From contig JAEBUN010000012.1 in assembly GCA_023014365.1 (NCBI GenBank), forward strand, positions 620,001 to 684,000: 64,000 bases of DNA. The letters are read 5' to 3'. Of this stretch, positions 52,897-64,000 are shown one piece after another (position 1 is the first letter of the stretch; each line of letters opens with the position of its first letter). Position numbers and translations under genes: made by a program. Source of the stretch: Lepiota brunneoincarnata. Taxonomy: Eukaryota; Basidiomycota; Agaricomycetes; Agaricales; Agaricaceae. The notes beneath the pieces are model-generated. The model was not told where the DNA came from, searched no databases, and saw only the letters and a list, made by a program, of their open reading frames with translations.

Positions 52897-54836
52897 ATGA
52901 GGATGTGTACAATGAAAACGAACAACTCGTTGTCGATGAAGACGCCCCCGGGCCACCCATCTCCGTTCCCCGACTCTGGCGAGGGTGGAAAGCTCAAGAT
53001 GATCGTCCAGCTGGTGAAAAAGTGCCTGGGTGTCAAGGATATTAGTGCTATGTGTGTCCATTCTTCAGGATCACTTGAAATGTTAGGCTGATTGTCGACA
53101 AACATGACCATGTAGGCGACTGTCTTTACCGGCGTCATTACTCGAGCCCATTCCCAACCTGGAGTTCTGGCAGTACTTGGACAGGCCAGATATCTTTGCT
53201 TCGTTGAGTCTTCTTCTCGTTGGTTGCTGTCGTCAAGTTCTCAAACTCCTACAGCATAAATGATTCCGAACACCCCTTTGAGCGCATGCTAGCTGTTGTG
53301 AGGTTTACATTCACAAAGGACCTCAAGTTTGTGGTATGTAACTCTTTCTCGAACTCTTTCATACTCAGGTTACAATGGCCCCGCAGCATGGCAAAGTCTG
53401 CAAACCCTACAACTCCGTCCTCGGCGAGCATTTCCGTGCACATTGGGATGTGCCGCCCGTTACATATTCCGACGATCCCTCACAACCACCCATCCCCCTG
53501 ACTCACACCACCGCCACCGCCACCCCCGACCCCATTACCTTATACATCTGAAACTGCTAGTGTCAAGAGTGGCAGGAGTTCCAAGAGCACCCGCAGTGGC
53601 TGGAGCGGCCTCTCAAAAGGAAAGGCGTCGACCGCAGCCACGTCTCCTCAGCAGTCCTTTGCAGCCAACGTGACAGCTCAGATGTCTAATTTGAGTCTCG
53701 GAAATGACAAGGATTCTGAACGCCTACGTGTCATTTATGTCACAGAGCAGGTATCTCATCACCCGCCCGTATCTGCGTATCATGCCGCGTGTCCCAAGCG
53801 TCACCTAGAGGCATTTGGTGTCGATCAGATTTCGGCCAAGGTTGCTGGGACTACGGTCAAGATCTTACCTGGCTCATACAATAAAGGCATCTTTGTTAAG
53901 ATTACAGGAGGCCCTGGAGAAGGCGAACGCTACAATATCACGCACCCGGTGGCGTCCGTTAATGGCATATTAAGGGGCAACTTTTATGCCACAGTCAGCG
54001 AGTCGAGTATCATCACGTGTACGGGAGGCAAGCCGGGAGTCAAGTTCCGGACGATCATCGAGTATAAAGAAGAAGTGGGTGGCTTCCTCCCCTTTGGCGC
54101 TCCATCGAGAACCTGACAGTTTCCCGGCAGTCGTGGCTCGGGAAATCCCACTTCCTTGTGGAGGGTGTGATCCATACGGTGCATGAGGGAGAGACTGAGC
54201 ACGAGGAATGGACAAGGGTGAAGCACGTTCCTGCTAATCGCGTTGTTGCAGTTTTCGACGGCACATGGCGCGGTCAAATCCGCTGGCGACGAGTAGGGCC
54301 AGGCTCATACCCGAATGCATTCTCTTCATCAGCCTCCTCCCCTTCCCCGTCTCACGAACAACTACCCGTACCTGAGACGCCTCCCCATGCTGCCTCCCGA
54401 GCTGATGTCTCGCATCCGGATAGCGAGTATCTTCCCTTGATCGATCTTTCTATGCTACAAATTATACCCAAGGAGGTACGGCCATTGGAGCGGCAGTTAC
54501 CGCACGAGAGTAGGAAGCTTTGGGAGAAGGTGACGGATCATCTTTTGAAGAAGGAATATTCGGATGCGACGAGAGAGAAGACGATGATTGAACAGAGACA
54601 GAGGGATGAAGCGGCTGAGCGGAAGAGGAAGGGGGTTGAGTGAGTTGCTTTATTGGTCATCGAGGAGTGCCATGCTAACGGTTTGTTCCAGGTTTGTTCC
54701 TAGATACTTTGAGAAGGACATCTCTGCAGGATATGCAGCTCTTACTGAAGAAGGATGGAAAGCTGTAAAGGAGGAACTCGAGGAACCTTCGGCGTGCTGT
54801 ATCGAGGGCTCGAAGAATGCCAAACTCAGTTCTTGA
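52897..54836 (+). CDS. Oxysterol-binding protein homologue (short type), about 517 aa
   Basis: Proposed exons: 52897-53051, 53116-53202, 53255-53333, 53387-53458, 53568-54074, 54131-54639, 54692-54836 (1,554 nt). Lipid-transfer protein moving sterols or PI4P between membranes. GGKLKMIVQLVKKCLGVKDI, LEPIPNLEFWQYLDRPDIF, FTFTKDLKFV and HGKVCKPYNSVLGEHFRAHW precede the family signature EQVSHHPP (near 53745-53768). WRGQIRW and FVPRYFEKD are C-terminal motifs. Two points are uncertain. An ATG at 52890, in another frame, encodes an acidic start (MADEDVYNENEQL) that also looks genuine. The frame also changes between 53459 and 53567, where I place a 109-bp intron. Either may be an indel. Confidence 0.82.
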
Positions 54837-55980
54837 TCTTGCCCTCTTGTAGTAGGTATTACACACATGCGCTCCCCCCTTTTTTTTCTCAACGTACCTC
54901 GACCCGGATGTGTTACTGTATATACCTGCTTGATCCCAAGCTCTATTTTTTTCGGCACAAACCTTGTATTCGGCATTACTAGCACTGAATATCTCATGAC
55001 TTATCCCATCTATCCTTTCTAAGACGCCAGTATGGTATTATATGACGGGGTGAGGTATAAGAGTGACATTTGGGCCCCTCGTGCGCACCGCAATGTTCAT
55101 TTGCGACACGAAATGCGAAACAAAATGCACGCAAAGTTTTTTTTATAGGTTGCGGCAACTTAAGTAATTTTTTTTTCTTTTTTTTTTACATAATATCATC
55201 TTATAGTCCTCGGGGCTTGCTCCCCAACTCGGACTCTCCCTAATTACGTCGTACAAGAGTAGCCTATTAGGGCCCCTATCTATGCCCTTTATCGACAAGT
55301 AATTGCTTCAAGCACCAAGAAGCCCCAAAGCGATCTGTCAATCCAGTAGAAGATACTCTAGAACCCAGTGTGACACCTTTTTGGGCAAGAGTTGCCAGTT
55401 GGTGCCAACGGCCATTCCCTCACTACGACGACCCTGGGCCTAACCTGTAAATCAGCTAACGAATCGAGCGAGGGAAGAACGTACCAAGGGTCCGAATGGC
55501 ACGAGGATGATCAGATAACGGTAAGATACTAACTGTCCGGCTACGAGGTCAACAGGCTCAAGCATATTAACTCCTAGTGAGGCATGGATATGATCATAGC
55601 TGGACCGGAAACGTATACCATTTATCCTCCTTCCTTTGACTCGAAACTTCGTATAGTAGGTCAATGGCCCTTCTATCCGTCGGCTTTTGGTAGAGGCCTG
55701 CGCTCGAGATCCTACCAACCGGACGGCAGGACGATGAGGTTGCCGCGTTTCTACATCGTGCCCCGCTGCATCCCTATCCCGAGCGCGAATAGAAAGTACC
55801 ACGGAGCGGGAGGCCTGTCCGGATGATCAATTGATACGACATTCCAATCGTTCAAACGAGGCTAGCCCATATGTTAACACAACTCGGCGAATAAATTAGA
55901 CTATAAAGGGAAGTCAGGTCCAGCTGTCCGGGACCCCTCTCCTCTCCCACTTCTATACACTCAGGCACCTTTATTCAACC
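54837..55980. other. Intergenic between OSBP and the first P450
   Basis: No gene supported; ORFs at 55452-55802 (minus) and 55584-55826 overlap each other and have no recognisable content. Poly-T runs at 55139-55190. A TATA-like TATAAA near 55904 is about 75 bp before the P450 start. Confidence 0.5.
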
Positions 55981-57866
55981 ATGGGTATCTGGGAGCTCTC
56001 ATACGGCTTCACATATGCTGTTGTGGGGTGTCTGGTCGCCTACATTCTCCGCCAGATTTGGTTCCATCCTTTGAGCAACTATCCTGGCCCGAAGCTCGCC
56101 TGCTATCACCGTATGGTACAAGGCCTATTATGATTTAGTGGTTGGTGGTGGACTGTTGGCTCATATAGAGGAATTACACAAACGGTATGGTGAGTGCATT
56201 TAGTTGTGTGGCACTGGGCTTTCTTACATTGCGAATATCTAGGCCCTGTCGTCCGTATCGGCCCACGCGAGGTCAGTTAGGAAGCATTGGAGCAGGACAA
56301 AGCTTAATGTAGCGTCCGGTCGCAGCTTCATTTCGTCGGCGCGCGTGCATATCACAAGATCTATGCCCCCGGTTCTCACTACCCCAAAGAGTCATTTTTC
56401 TATCGCGGCTTCAATCTCAGAGGAACATCATTTGGAGAGATCGAAATTGAACGGGCGAAGACGCGTCGGGAGATGCTGGCGCCCCTTTTCTCAAGACGTG
56501 CCATCTTGAAGCTTGAGCGGGTTATACGGGACAAGGTGCGCCCCCACACACTCAGCCTCACATCAAAGTATCTCAAGGACATCTTAGGTTGACCTGCTAG
56601 TCTCCCAACTCGCCAAATACGACGGCAAGCCCGCGAATCTGTTTTTGGCCCTCCGCTGCGCGACTCTCGACATCATTTCCTCCTACTGCTTCTCCTATGC
56701 CTTTGACGCTCTAAAGGCTCCAGGTTTTGTGGATCCATTAATTGTCAGCTCCCACAAAGGGATTCACTATTTCTGGTTTATGAGATATTTCCCTTTCCTG
56801 CACGACCTAGCGGAATTCATGACGAAATGGGTCGGAGACAATGAAATCTCCATCGGCAACTCAACCGTGCAAAAGAAGATTTCCGCTCTAGGTGGATTTA
56901 TTCCTGGACAACGAAGAAGCGTTAGAGAATGCCGAGCATGAGATTGTTTACCATCATCTCATCCGTCCCCCAGTCTGAGAAGGCGCGCCAACGCTCCTCC
57001 TTGTCTCGGAAACAGCTCATCGAAGAAGGCCAGGTGCTGCTCGGAGCAGGTAATGAGACTGTTGCCAGTGCGCTCAATTGGGGCCTCTTCCGGACGCTGA
57101 AAGACCAGAGGGTTCTCCAAAACCTGCGCTCGGAGCTGCAAGAGGCGTGGCCTGATAAAGACCAGCATATGGCCTACGCGGCCCTCGAGAAGTTGCCCTA
57201 CTTGGTGAGTAGAAATGCAATATCTGTAGACTCCATTTCTTACCTGCACTACTGTCCTCTAGACTGCGGTGATCAAGGAGTCTCTGCGGTTCTCAGGGGG
57301 TATCATTACGCCTCTCCCCCGTGTGGTGACATCGGACGTGCTCATTGACCGTCATTTGGTTCCCCAAGATGTAAGGCAGGCCCGCCTCTTCGAAACGGCT
57401 ACTGACACTGTATTTCCGACTTGTCAGACTATCGTTTCAACTGGTCATACTTTCGTCCACTTTGACCCTACGGCTTTCCCCGATCCACATGACTTCAAAC
57501 CAGAAAGATGGCTCCAACCCGATTCAAATGCTCTGGAGAATCATCTTGTGCCGTTTTCGAGAGGACCTAGGATGTGTCTCGGTGTTAAGTAAGGAACTTG
57601 TCTCTTGCGCGCCGATTAACACGACTTGGGGCTGAACAGTTTCATTCCCCGCAGTCTAGCATGGTGTGAATTGTATTTGCTCTTTGCAAACTTGTTTAGG
57701 AAGCTTGATATGGACATTTACGAGACAGAGTGAGTCCGGTTATGTCCTCTCGTTCGGACTTGTTGATGATATCGACAGCCTTTCGGATTTCAACTACAAG
57801 GAGATTTTTATCCCTGTCCTTCTGGGACGACACTTCCATGCTACTGTCCGTGAAAGGATCGATTGA
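55981..57866 (+). pseudogene. Cytochrome P450, tandem copy 1, broken by three 1-bp insertions
   Basis: Same intron positions as the intact copy 2. The membrane anchor and the HPLSNYPGPKLA motif are present. Relative to copy 2 there are single-base insertions near 56100 (after PGPKLA), near 56895 (after KKISAL) and near 56970 (after LIRP). The rest is open: the oxygen-binding helix GAGNETVASA, KESLRFSGG (ExxR), FKPERWLQPD, and the heme loop FSRGPRMCLG (Cys ligand). Coding similarity to copy 2 is high everywhere, so inactivation is recent. Sequencing error is possible, but three independent +1 changes in one copy make that less likely. Confidence 0.8.
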
Positions 57867-59292
57867 ATGCTCGGTGTGTGGATACAGTTGTGCGCTGCTG
57901 TATCCATTGATGAATGGTACATCTTGTGTCAGATGGATACGTCGAACAGGACAAATTCTATGACAAAGGTTCACTCCAGATCACGCTTCGGTATCACCTA
58001 CTTGTGAGCTTCTCAGGTTTAAGGCCTGCATGCCAAGTGTCACTGTCTTCGAGTCGCAAATATCATATCCCTTCACCCCAGTCGCCCCGAGCTTATCTAT
58101 TACTGACGATTATGGTCGGTTCTCTTGCTGGAGTGTCTGTGAACATCTGAGGGTTAAGCACAACGTTGAGATGTTCTCCGCCAGTTTCCGCATGTAGGTA
58201 CAGCGGAGTGCACTACGTCAAGTTGGTCCCTGATCCATGCTATTCGGACTTGATATAATGAGGTTCGAGCTCACTTGACCCGGAGTGCTGTATTCCGGGC
58301 AGCGGAATATATCCTCCCGGCGTCAGTTTTTCAGATTTGTGGGATCGAGAAAGGAACACCTACAATGATCAAGGGCCTCAACAGCTTCGGAGGAAAGGGT
58401 TGAGCGCATGAGCTTGTAGGTGGTACCCCCCCATCTACATCAATGCTGAAGTTCGTTGTGAATCAAGCTGAGAATTTGGTGTGTTTAAATGGAAGTGTGG
58501 TATTATTATCGTCTGAGCGGCGGATCGGTGAGTGGCGCCCACAATGCACTACATTCCACTCCATCAAGTCCCTGTGCTGATGATCACCACTGGCAATAAC
58601 GGCTCCTGGCGGCGCTCAACATCATCAAGCATCCAGAGGCCGATCTGTGTGAATAAGGACCAGCCTTATCGAAAACCCTACCGCAAGATGAGCTGTTGTT
58701 CCCTGGGGTCTGAATCGGGCCGAAGAATGGTGAAGTAGTCTTCTCATAGGGAGGAATGACCGTGGGACAGTAGAAAGGACCCAACCCCCTTCCGTGCGAC
58801 TGGCAGGTCTAAACGATATTTCTGCAACTCCCAAGTCGATATTTGTCGCCATTTCAATAACCTCCGGAACCTGGAAATCCTGCATTCAGGCCTATCGGCG
58901 TTTTCTTGGTTATTGGTTTCATTTCAAGTTGCGAACTTTATTCAGCCGCTGATGTTGCCCTTAATTGAACTCGGCCGCGCTGCATTGTACCTTGATATCA
59001 AACATACGCCACAGCCTTGGCATACAAAAAGCAAACCACGTGAATATAAAACACCGTTGACCCACAACGCCAACTAGATCTATCGGTGGTCAGGGTGTGC
59101 TGAACAAAGTCGTCCGCCGCTACTATTTCAAACTCGCTGCACGCCCTAGCTCCACTTCCGATAATTCGGCTGCAATGGGGCCCCATATGGAACGCAGCTG
59201 GCAAACGCTTGATAACAAAAAGGGCGTAGCAGGGACAAGCCCTCCTCAAAATCTGCAGCCCCTCTCCTCTCCCCTTGGACATAACTTCAGTA
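57867..59292. other. Intergenic between the P450 copies
   Basis: No gene supported. CACGTG at 59037-59042 is followed directly by a TATA-like ATATAAAA (59044-59051). CT-rich sequence at 59255-59275 lies before the copy 2 ATG, similar to the sequence before copy 1. Confidence 0.5.
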
Positions 59293-61179
59293 ATGAGTAC
59301 TCAGGAGCTCATACTTGCTTTCACGTTCACAGTCGTTGGGTATCTGGTTGTCTATATTATCCGCCAGATCTGGTTCCACCCATTGAGCAAATATCCCGGC
59401 CCGAAACTTGCTGCCATCACCATATGGTACAAGGCATATTATGATCTAGTTGCTGGTGATGGTGGTGGCGAATTGTTAGCACATATAGAGGAATTGCACA
59501 AACGATATGGTCAGTACGTTCTGTTTGCGGGCCCAAGCTTTCATGATATCGTAAATCCACAGGTCCCGTTATCCGTATCGGCCCACACGAGGTCAGCTGA
59601 GTAGTATTGAAACGGAACAAAGCTCAATGTAGCGCCCCATTTACAGGTCCATTTTGCCAGTTCTCGTGCGTACCACCAAATCTATGCGCCAGGCTCCAAT
59701 TACCCCAAGGAGTGGTTCTTCTATCGCAGCTTCAATCTCGGAGGAACATCATTTGGAGAGCCTGAACTGGAACTGGCGAAGGTTCGCCGGGAGATGCTGG
59801 CACCTCTTTTCTCAAGGCGTGCCATCTTGAATCTCGAGCGGGTTGTACAAGAAAAAGTGCATGCCATTCGCTCCGATTTGTGTCAAAGTGTATTAAGAAC
59901 TCCTTAGGTTGACCTGCTCGTCTCCGAACTTGCTAAATACGACGGAAAACCCGCCAACCTGTTCCTGGCTTTCCGTTGCGCCGCTCTCGACATCATCACT
60001 TCTTACTCTTTCGCATACTCCTTCGATGCGCTCAAGGCCCCAGGCTTCGCAGATCCACTGAATGACAGTTTTCACAAGGCGATTCGGTATTTCTGGCTCA
60101 TGAAATATTTTCCCTTCCTGCACACAGTAGGGGAATTCATGACGAAATGGTTCGGAGACAATGAAATCTCCATTGGTAACTCGACCATCCAAAAGCGCAT
60201 CTCCGCCCTGGTCGACCAATTCATGGATAACGAAGGGGCGTTGGAGAACGTCGAGCACGAGATTATCTATCACCATCTCATCCGTCCTCGGTCTGAGAAG
60301 ACGCAAGAGAATCCTCTCTTTAAGAAACAGCTGGTCCGAGAAGGTCAGGTGATGCTGGGAGCAGGCAGCGAGACTGTTTCTGGCACACTAACTCTAGGTG
60401 TCTTCCGAACGTTGTGGGATAAGGATGTTCTCCGGAAACTGTGTTCCGAACTGCAAAGGGCGTGGCCTGACAAAGACCAGCCCGTTGGCTATGCTACCAT
60501 CGAGAAGCTGCCTTATCTGGTGAGTAGATATACAACGCCTTGTACGCTCGATTTCTTTATATGCGTCCTACCAGTCTGCGGTGATCAAAGAATCGTTGCG
60601 ACTCGCACCTGGTGGCGTCACGCCTCTACCCCGTGTGGTAACATCGGACACCTTAATTGACGATTGTTTTGTACCCAAAGGCGTAAGTCAGCCCTGGTGT
60701 CTCGTAACGGCTTCTAATCCGATGTTTTCTGCTCGCAAAGACCGTTGTTTCGACCGGCCAAACTTTCCTCCACTATGACCCTACTATTTTCCCCGATCCA
60801 CATGCCTTCAAGCCAGAGAGATGGCTCCAACCCGGTTCAAATGTTCTGGAGAATTACCTTGTATCGTTCTCGAGAGGACCGAGGATGTGCCTCGGCATCA
60901 AGTAAGGCTCTCATCCTTCTCATGTGGCTAACGCAAGGTCGAGCTGATTGAATTTACTTTCCACAGTCTCGCGTATTGTGAATTGTATTTACTCTTCGCC
61001 AACTTGTTCAGGAAGCTTGATATGGACATCTATGAGACGGAGTGAGCCCATTTATTTCCTTTCTTTTTTCAATTGTTGACGATTTCAACAGCCTTTCCGA
61101 TTTCAGGTACAAAGATATTTTCATGCAATTTTTTGTAGGAAGAGAATTCCATGCTACAGTCCGTGAACGGGTGGATTAA
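59293..61179 (+). CDS. Cytochrome P450 monooxygenase, tandem copy 2, 499 aa, intact
   Basis: Exons 59293-59509, 59563-59591, 59647-59856, 59908-60519, 60575-60682, 60741-60901, 60967-61041 and 61092-61179, total 1,500 nt. ER-anchored heme monooxygenase. The N-terminal membrane helix (LILAFTFTVVGYLVVYIIRQ) is followed by the Pro-rich hinge HPLSKYPGPKLA. I-helix: GAGSETVSGT. ExxR: KESLR. PERF-type: FKPERWLQPG. Heme-binding FSRGPRMCLG with the Cys thiolate ligand. The family cannot be assigned with certainty; it resembles fungal secondary-metabolism P450s. The substrate is unknown, and no terpene or polyketide synthase is nearby. Intron positions are shared with copy 1, which shows tandem duplication. 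Confidence 0.92.
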
Positions 61180-62701
61180 TGCCCGGGAACTGACAAACAT
61201 CAGACAGGGCTAGTTGTTGCCTCTGGTCCTTGAGATGCCTTTAATATTTGAAATGGGTATCGTAGTCCTCTGTCAGATATGTCTGTAAGAAACCAGTTCC
61301 GAAAACCATAGGTACGATAAGTTTGGCTTGGCCTGGAATGTTGAATCGCCACTCGTGAACAGGACCCGGGCCGGATATGGGGGCCTGTAGAGATAAGATA
61401 CATCAAATTCGGCCTTGTAGTCGGAGCTGCGCTCCAGGGTTTTGAGGGCCCAGGGGTTATATGCCGGGGGTCCCGATCCAGACAAGAAGTTTATATTCTC
61501 CAGAGGTAGGAACCAACAACTGATAGTGCTCCGGAGGGGTCACCTCATATTTCTAGAATCTTAACCATCTGCAGGAATAAGAAATTATACGGAAATATAC
61601 AGATACTATCCCATTTGCAGCTTGGAACGAGAACATTTCCATTCCGTTGTTGGGGCGGAGAGCCACGCACTCGCCACTCCTAGTCAGGGTCAATATTTCG
61701 TCTTCGCCTCAATCCATTGTTTGGTGTAATACTTTTGTTCTGGCTAATTTCCAATTCACCTGGTGATCACTGATCGGAACCAAATGGAGCGGAAACCGTG
61801 ATAGGTTATCAGTGGAACTGGGATAAGCCAAAATGCATCACAATCATTTCTTCAAATTGGGCCGACGGGGAAGGTCAAAGTGTTGGAAATGACCGGTTTT
61901 GTCTGGGGCCAAAAACCCCAAAATCGGGCAAATTATTCGCTACCAACCCATATGACAACACACGTGTTGTTTTAGACTGGAGAGGCCCCGACAGTGGGGA
62001 GTAGCCACTTGGGCTACACTCAGATATGAACATTTGCATGGGCTAGTAGCTCAGACATTATTTCCCTGGTATTTTTTCACTTCGGTGCTTAGACCCCTTG
62101 TCATAGTATAAAGACCCCTCGAAACTTCGTAAAAAAGGAAGAGAATCACAACAAACCACCTCCTACCCTCAAACTCGCTTGCATCCTTACAATAGCCCCC
62201 CTGGGGAATCCCTATATAGGCCGGAAGGAATTACTGACGGTGGGGGATCAAAAATCGCTAGGGAATAGTTCCGGAGACTAGACGGATGGCCGTTGGAAAA
62301 CGCTGGGGAAGGATAAGATCCAGCAAGGCTGGCAACTGGAGTGAACAAGTGCGAAAATGCCGGACAAAGCGTCGAACATTTTTGGGGAAATTTCCGGACG
62401 TATGGGCCCCCGGAGGTCCGGACGAGGCTGAATTTCGAAGATTGGTAACCGACCTATATAGGAATTGTCTGGGGCCTAGTGTGTATTGGGCACTCCCTGT
62501 TACACGGTTTACGAAGAGGCAGTGTGTTGTGGGACTTGTACTGAGAAATTTGTTTCAACGCGTCCACGAGGAAGCGATGTCGAATGGTGCGCCACGGCAT
62601 GGCATGAACCGAAAAACAATACATGGGGGCAGAAATCATAGTCATCCCGAACAATGGATATATAACTACAAAAAGATAGCACTCCTACTTTAATGAGCGG
62701 C
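61180..62701. other. Intergenic between P450 copy 2 and the helicase
   Basis: Convergent genes. Includes a plus-strand ORF (62286-62693, 135 codons, Arg/Lys-rich) without recognisable domain or introns. It may be a repeat-derived reading frame. No other feature seen. Confidence 0.4.
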
Positions 62702-64000
62702 CTACTCAATGTCACGCCATGGCCTGTCGACACTGGGTTCTACATCCTCATCTGCTTCTTCCATCGTTGACGATTCCATTCGACGTGTAAAGTCATTCAT
62801 ATCGAGGATTGCGGTATCTCGTGCAACGATGTCGTATCCTCCAGCCATGTCAATGGGATCTGAAGGATCCCATGGGATGTCAGGTCCTCTCCAGGCTTTA
62901 TTCTTGTAGATGTAATTGAGGAATGAACGCCACAATGGGTCAAGGCCCAAAACTTGCGGGTCACCAACGACAACGAGAAGCCCCTTTGCCCGCGTTACAG
63001 CAACTGAACGAAATGTGGTATGAGCAAGGAGAGCAAAGGAGGCCAAAGTGGAACTTAATACCATTGAAACGTCTTGGACTTGCGACAAAGCCAAGGGTGT
63101 GCCGGATATCGTACGAGACAAACTCCTTACTACTGCGCACCGTGGAAATAATGACTACTTTGCGTTCCTATGTATCGGGGTTTCAGTAAGGGATTTTGGA
63201 GTAAAAGCACGATCGCTTACCTGTCCTTGAAACTCTTCCACAGAACCAACCTTGACTTCATCGGCAACACTCTTGAGTGCCATGCGGATCTTTCGGCATT
63301 GTGCATGATATGGCGTGATTACGCCAATATCTTGGTCCCCTGTTAATCTGATTGAGTAATAAGCACGTCCGTGTTTAAACTGGGGAGCGTACTTGTTCTG
63401 AAGATGCGGTCAGCTTTCAGCTGTTCAACATAGGTTTTGACTTGGATGATTTCATCGATGTTGAAAAACGATGGCGACGAAGCTTCCCTGTCATCCTTCC
63501 CGGTTACAGCATGGAAGACGATGGGGAACCTTTTGTTCGGAAGATAGGATGAGGCAATGTAAGCATTGATCTCTGCCGTTGGGCCACATTGCTGTAGGTC
63601 ACCACCATAGAATCTGTCACTCGGGAACCTCAGAATCGCTTCATGCGAGCGGAAATTCTTGACCAATTTGACAATACTGTGGTCATAACAATGGGGTCAA
63701 TGAGCTTGGATAACCTAAACATGAAAAAAGAAAAAAAAAGACCACCTTTTGCCAGCCCCGGTCCGTAAGTCATATGGGGGACGAGACATCAATCGCTCGA
63801 GGTAGCTTACTTCCAATCCCAGTTTGCTTGCGATGCCCGAACGAATAATTGGACCCAGTTGCTTAGGGTCTCCAGATAATATAATATTGGTGGCAGGATC
63901 CGCCATTGTCTTGATGGAAACAAATGTTTCCGGCTCAGTAGCCTGTCCAGCCTCATCGATGAAGATGTGACTGAAATGACCACGAGGCATCCCAATCCCG
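62702..64000 (-). CDS. SDE3/MOV10-like superfamily 1 RNA helicase, C-terminal part (5' end outside window)
   Basis: Exons, 5' to 3': 64000-63746, 63676-63393, 63339-63221, 63167-63062 and 63003-62702; introns are 69, 53, 53 and 58 bp, and the frame is consistent throughout. ATP-dependent RNA helicase. Motif II is [12 protein letters not shown] and motif [14 protein letters not shown]. Then come NFRSHEAIL, motif V region [16 protein letters not shown], and motif [18 protein letters not shown]. The C-terminus has an aromatic [14 protein letters not shown] segment and an acidic tail ending PWRDIE. Relatives act in RNA silencing and transposon control in other eukaryotes. The N-terminal part, including motif I, is not in the window. 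Confidence 0.88.

Noticed and set aside
55452..55826. Overlapping plus and minus ORFs between OSBP and the first P450
   Set aside because: They overlap on opposite strands without recognisable content; chance ORFs.
56890..56975. P450 copy 1 frameshifts explained by extra introns
   Set aside because: No GT..AG pair fits, and copy 2 is continuous there; single-base insertions are the simpler reading.
47250..59042. Statistical enrichment of CACGTG in the gene cluster
   Set aside because: About five sites in 20 kb is close to chance; only the site in the 119-bp divergent promoter is put forward.
62286..62693. 135-codon Arg/Lys-rich ORF before the helicase
   Set aside because: No domain or splice structure; possibly repeat-derived, so mentioned only in the intergenic entry.
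1..64000. tRNA, rRNA, CRISPR or bacterial-type operon features
   Set aside because: None seen; the window is eukaryotic nuclear DNA with spliced genes and transposons.

Overview
The window comes from a filamentous basidiomycete, most likely a mushroom-forming Agaricomycete. The evidence is genes with many 49-76 bp GT..AG introns, an SREBP-type bHLH factor with a long loop, a DUF6535-family pseudogene (a family abundant in mushrooms), tandem P450s, and dense Ty3/gypsy, Ty1/copia and Tc1 elements with 5-bp or TA target duplications. I do not assign a species.

Positions 1-41,105 are a nested transposon graveyard. An old, CpG-poor gypsy element (Gypsy-A, 1-16,374, 3' LTR 16,116-16,374) carries an intact-looking Tc1 element (923-2,528) and a young chromovirus (Gypsy-B1, 2,899-11,093, minus strand, TSD CCTAC). 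Next come a CpG-mutated copy of part of the SREBP gene (16,375-16,745), an unidentified spliced gene remnant, a 264-codon Pro/Ser-rich ORF and two head-to-head copia-like LTRs (18,966-20,655 and 21,224-22,597), the left one holding a solo LTR. Gypsy-B2 (22,878-31,665, TSD CATGC) is an older relative of B1 and contains a 660-bp solo LTR. A DUF6535 pseudogene follows. The last layer is a dead Tc1-like element (34,996-41,103) split by a dead copia element (35,353-40,210, TSD CCCTA).

Positions 41,106-64,000 are gene-dense and CpG-rich: a 335-aa protein of unknown function; SREBP/Sre1 (minus) head-to-head with a sphingolipid delta-4 desaturase across 119 bp; a D-amino-acid oxidase; a Mis12/Mtw1 kinetochore subunit; an oxysterol-binding protein; a tandem P450 pair, the first broken by three +1 frameshifts and the second intact (499 aa); and the 3' part of an SDE3/MOV10-like RNA helicase at the right edge. 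Sterol sensing (SREBP), sphingolipid synthesis (desaturase) and sterol transfer (OSBP) genes lie within about 11 kb. This is suggestive but not proof of co-regulation.

The strongest unusual signals are in the B1/B2 gypsy family. (1) A leader ORF without ATG, with two hydrophobic segments, lies upstream of and in frame with gag; B1 and B2 differ there by 19 synonymous and 6 replacement changes. (2) A zinc-knuckle ORF3 follows pol, and a second, frame-shifted reading frame beyond it is also constrained (25 versus 7 codon differences). (3) The predicted mRNA 5' end is perfectly complementary, over 12 nt, to the sequence next to the LTR, as in Tf1-type self-priming. (4) A 9-mer, CAGAAGGAC, occurs twice in each LTR and twice at the gag/pol junction. 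In addition, the B1 5' LTR carries two insertions that look exactly like Tc1 excision footprints, and the SREBP fragment has lost 20 of 21 CpGs, a clear sign of CpG-directed mutation of repeats. All of this was read by eye; no searches were run.
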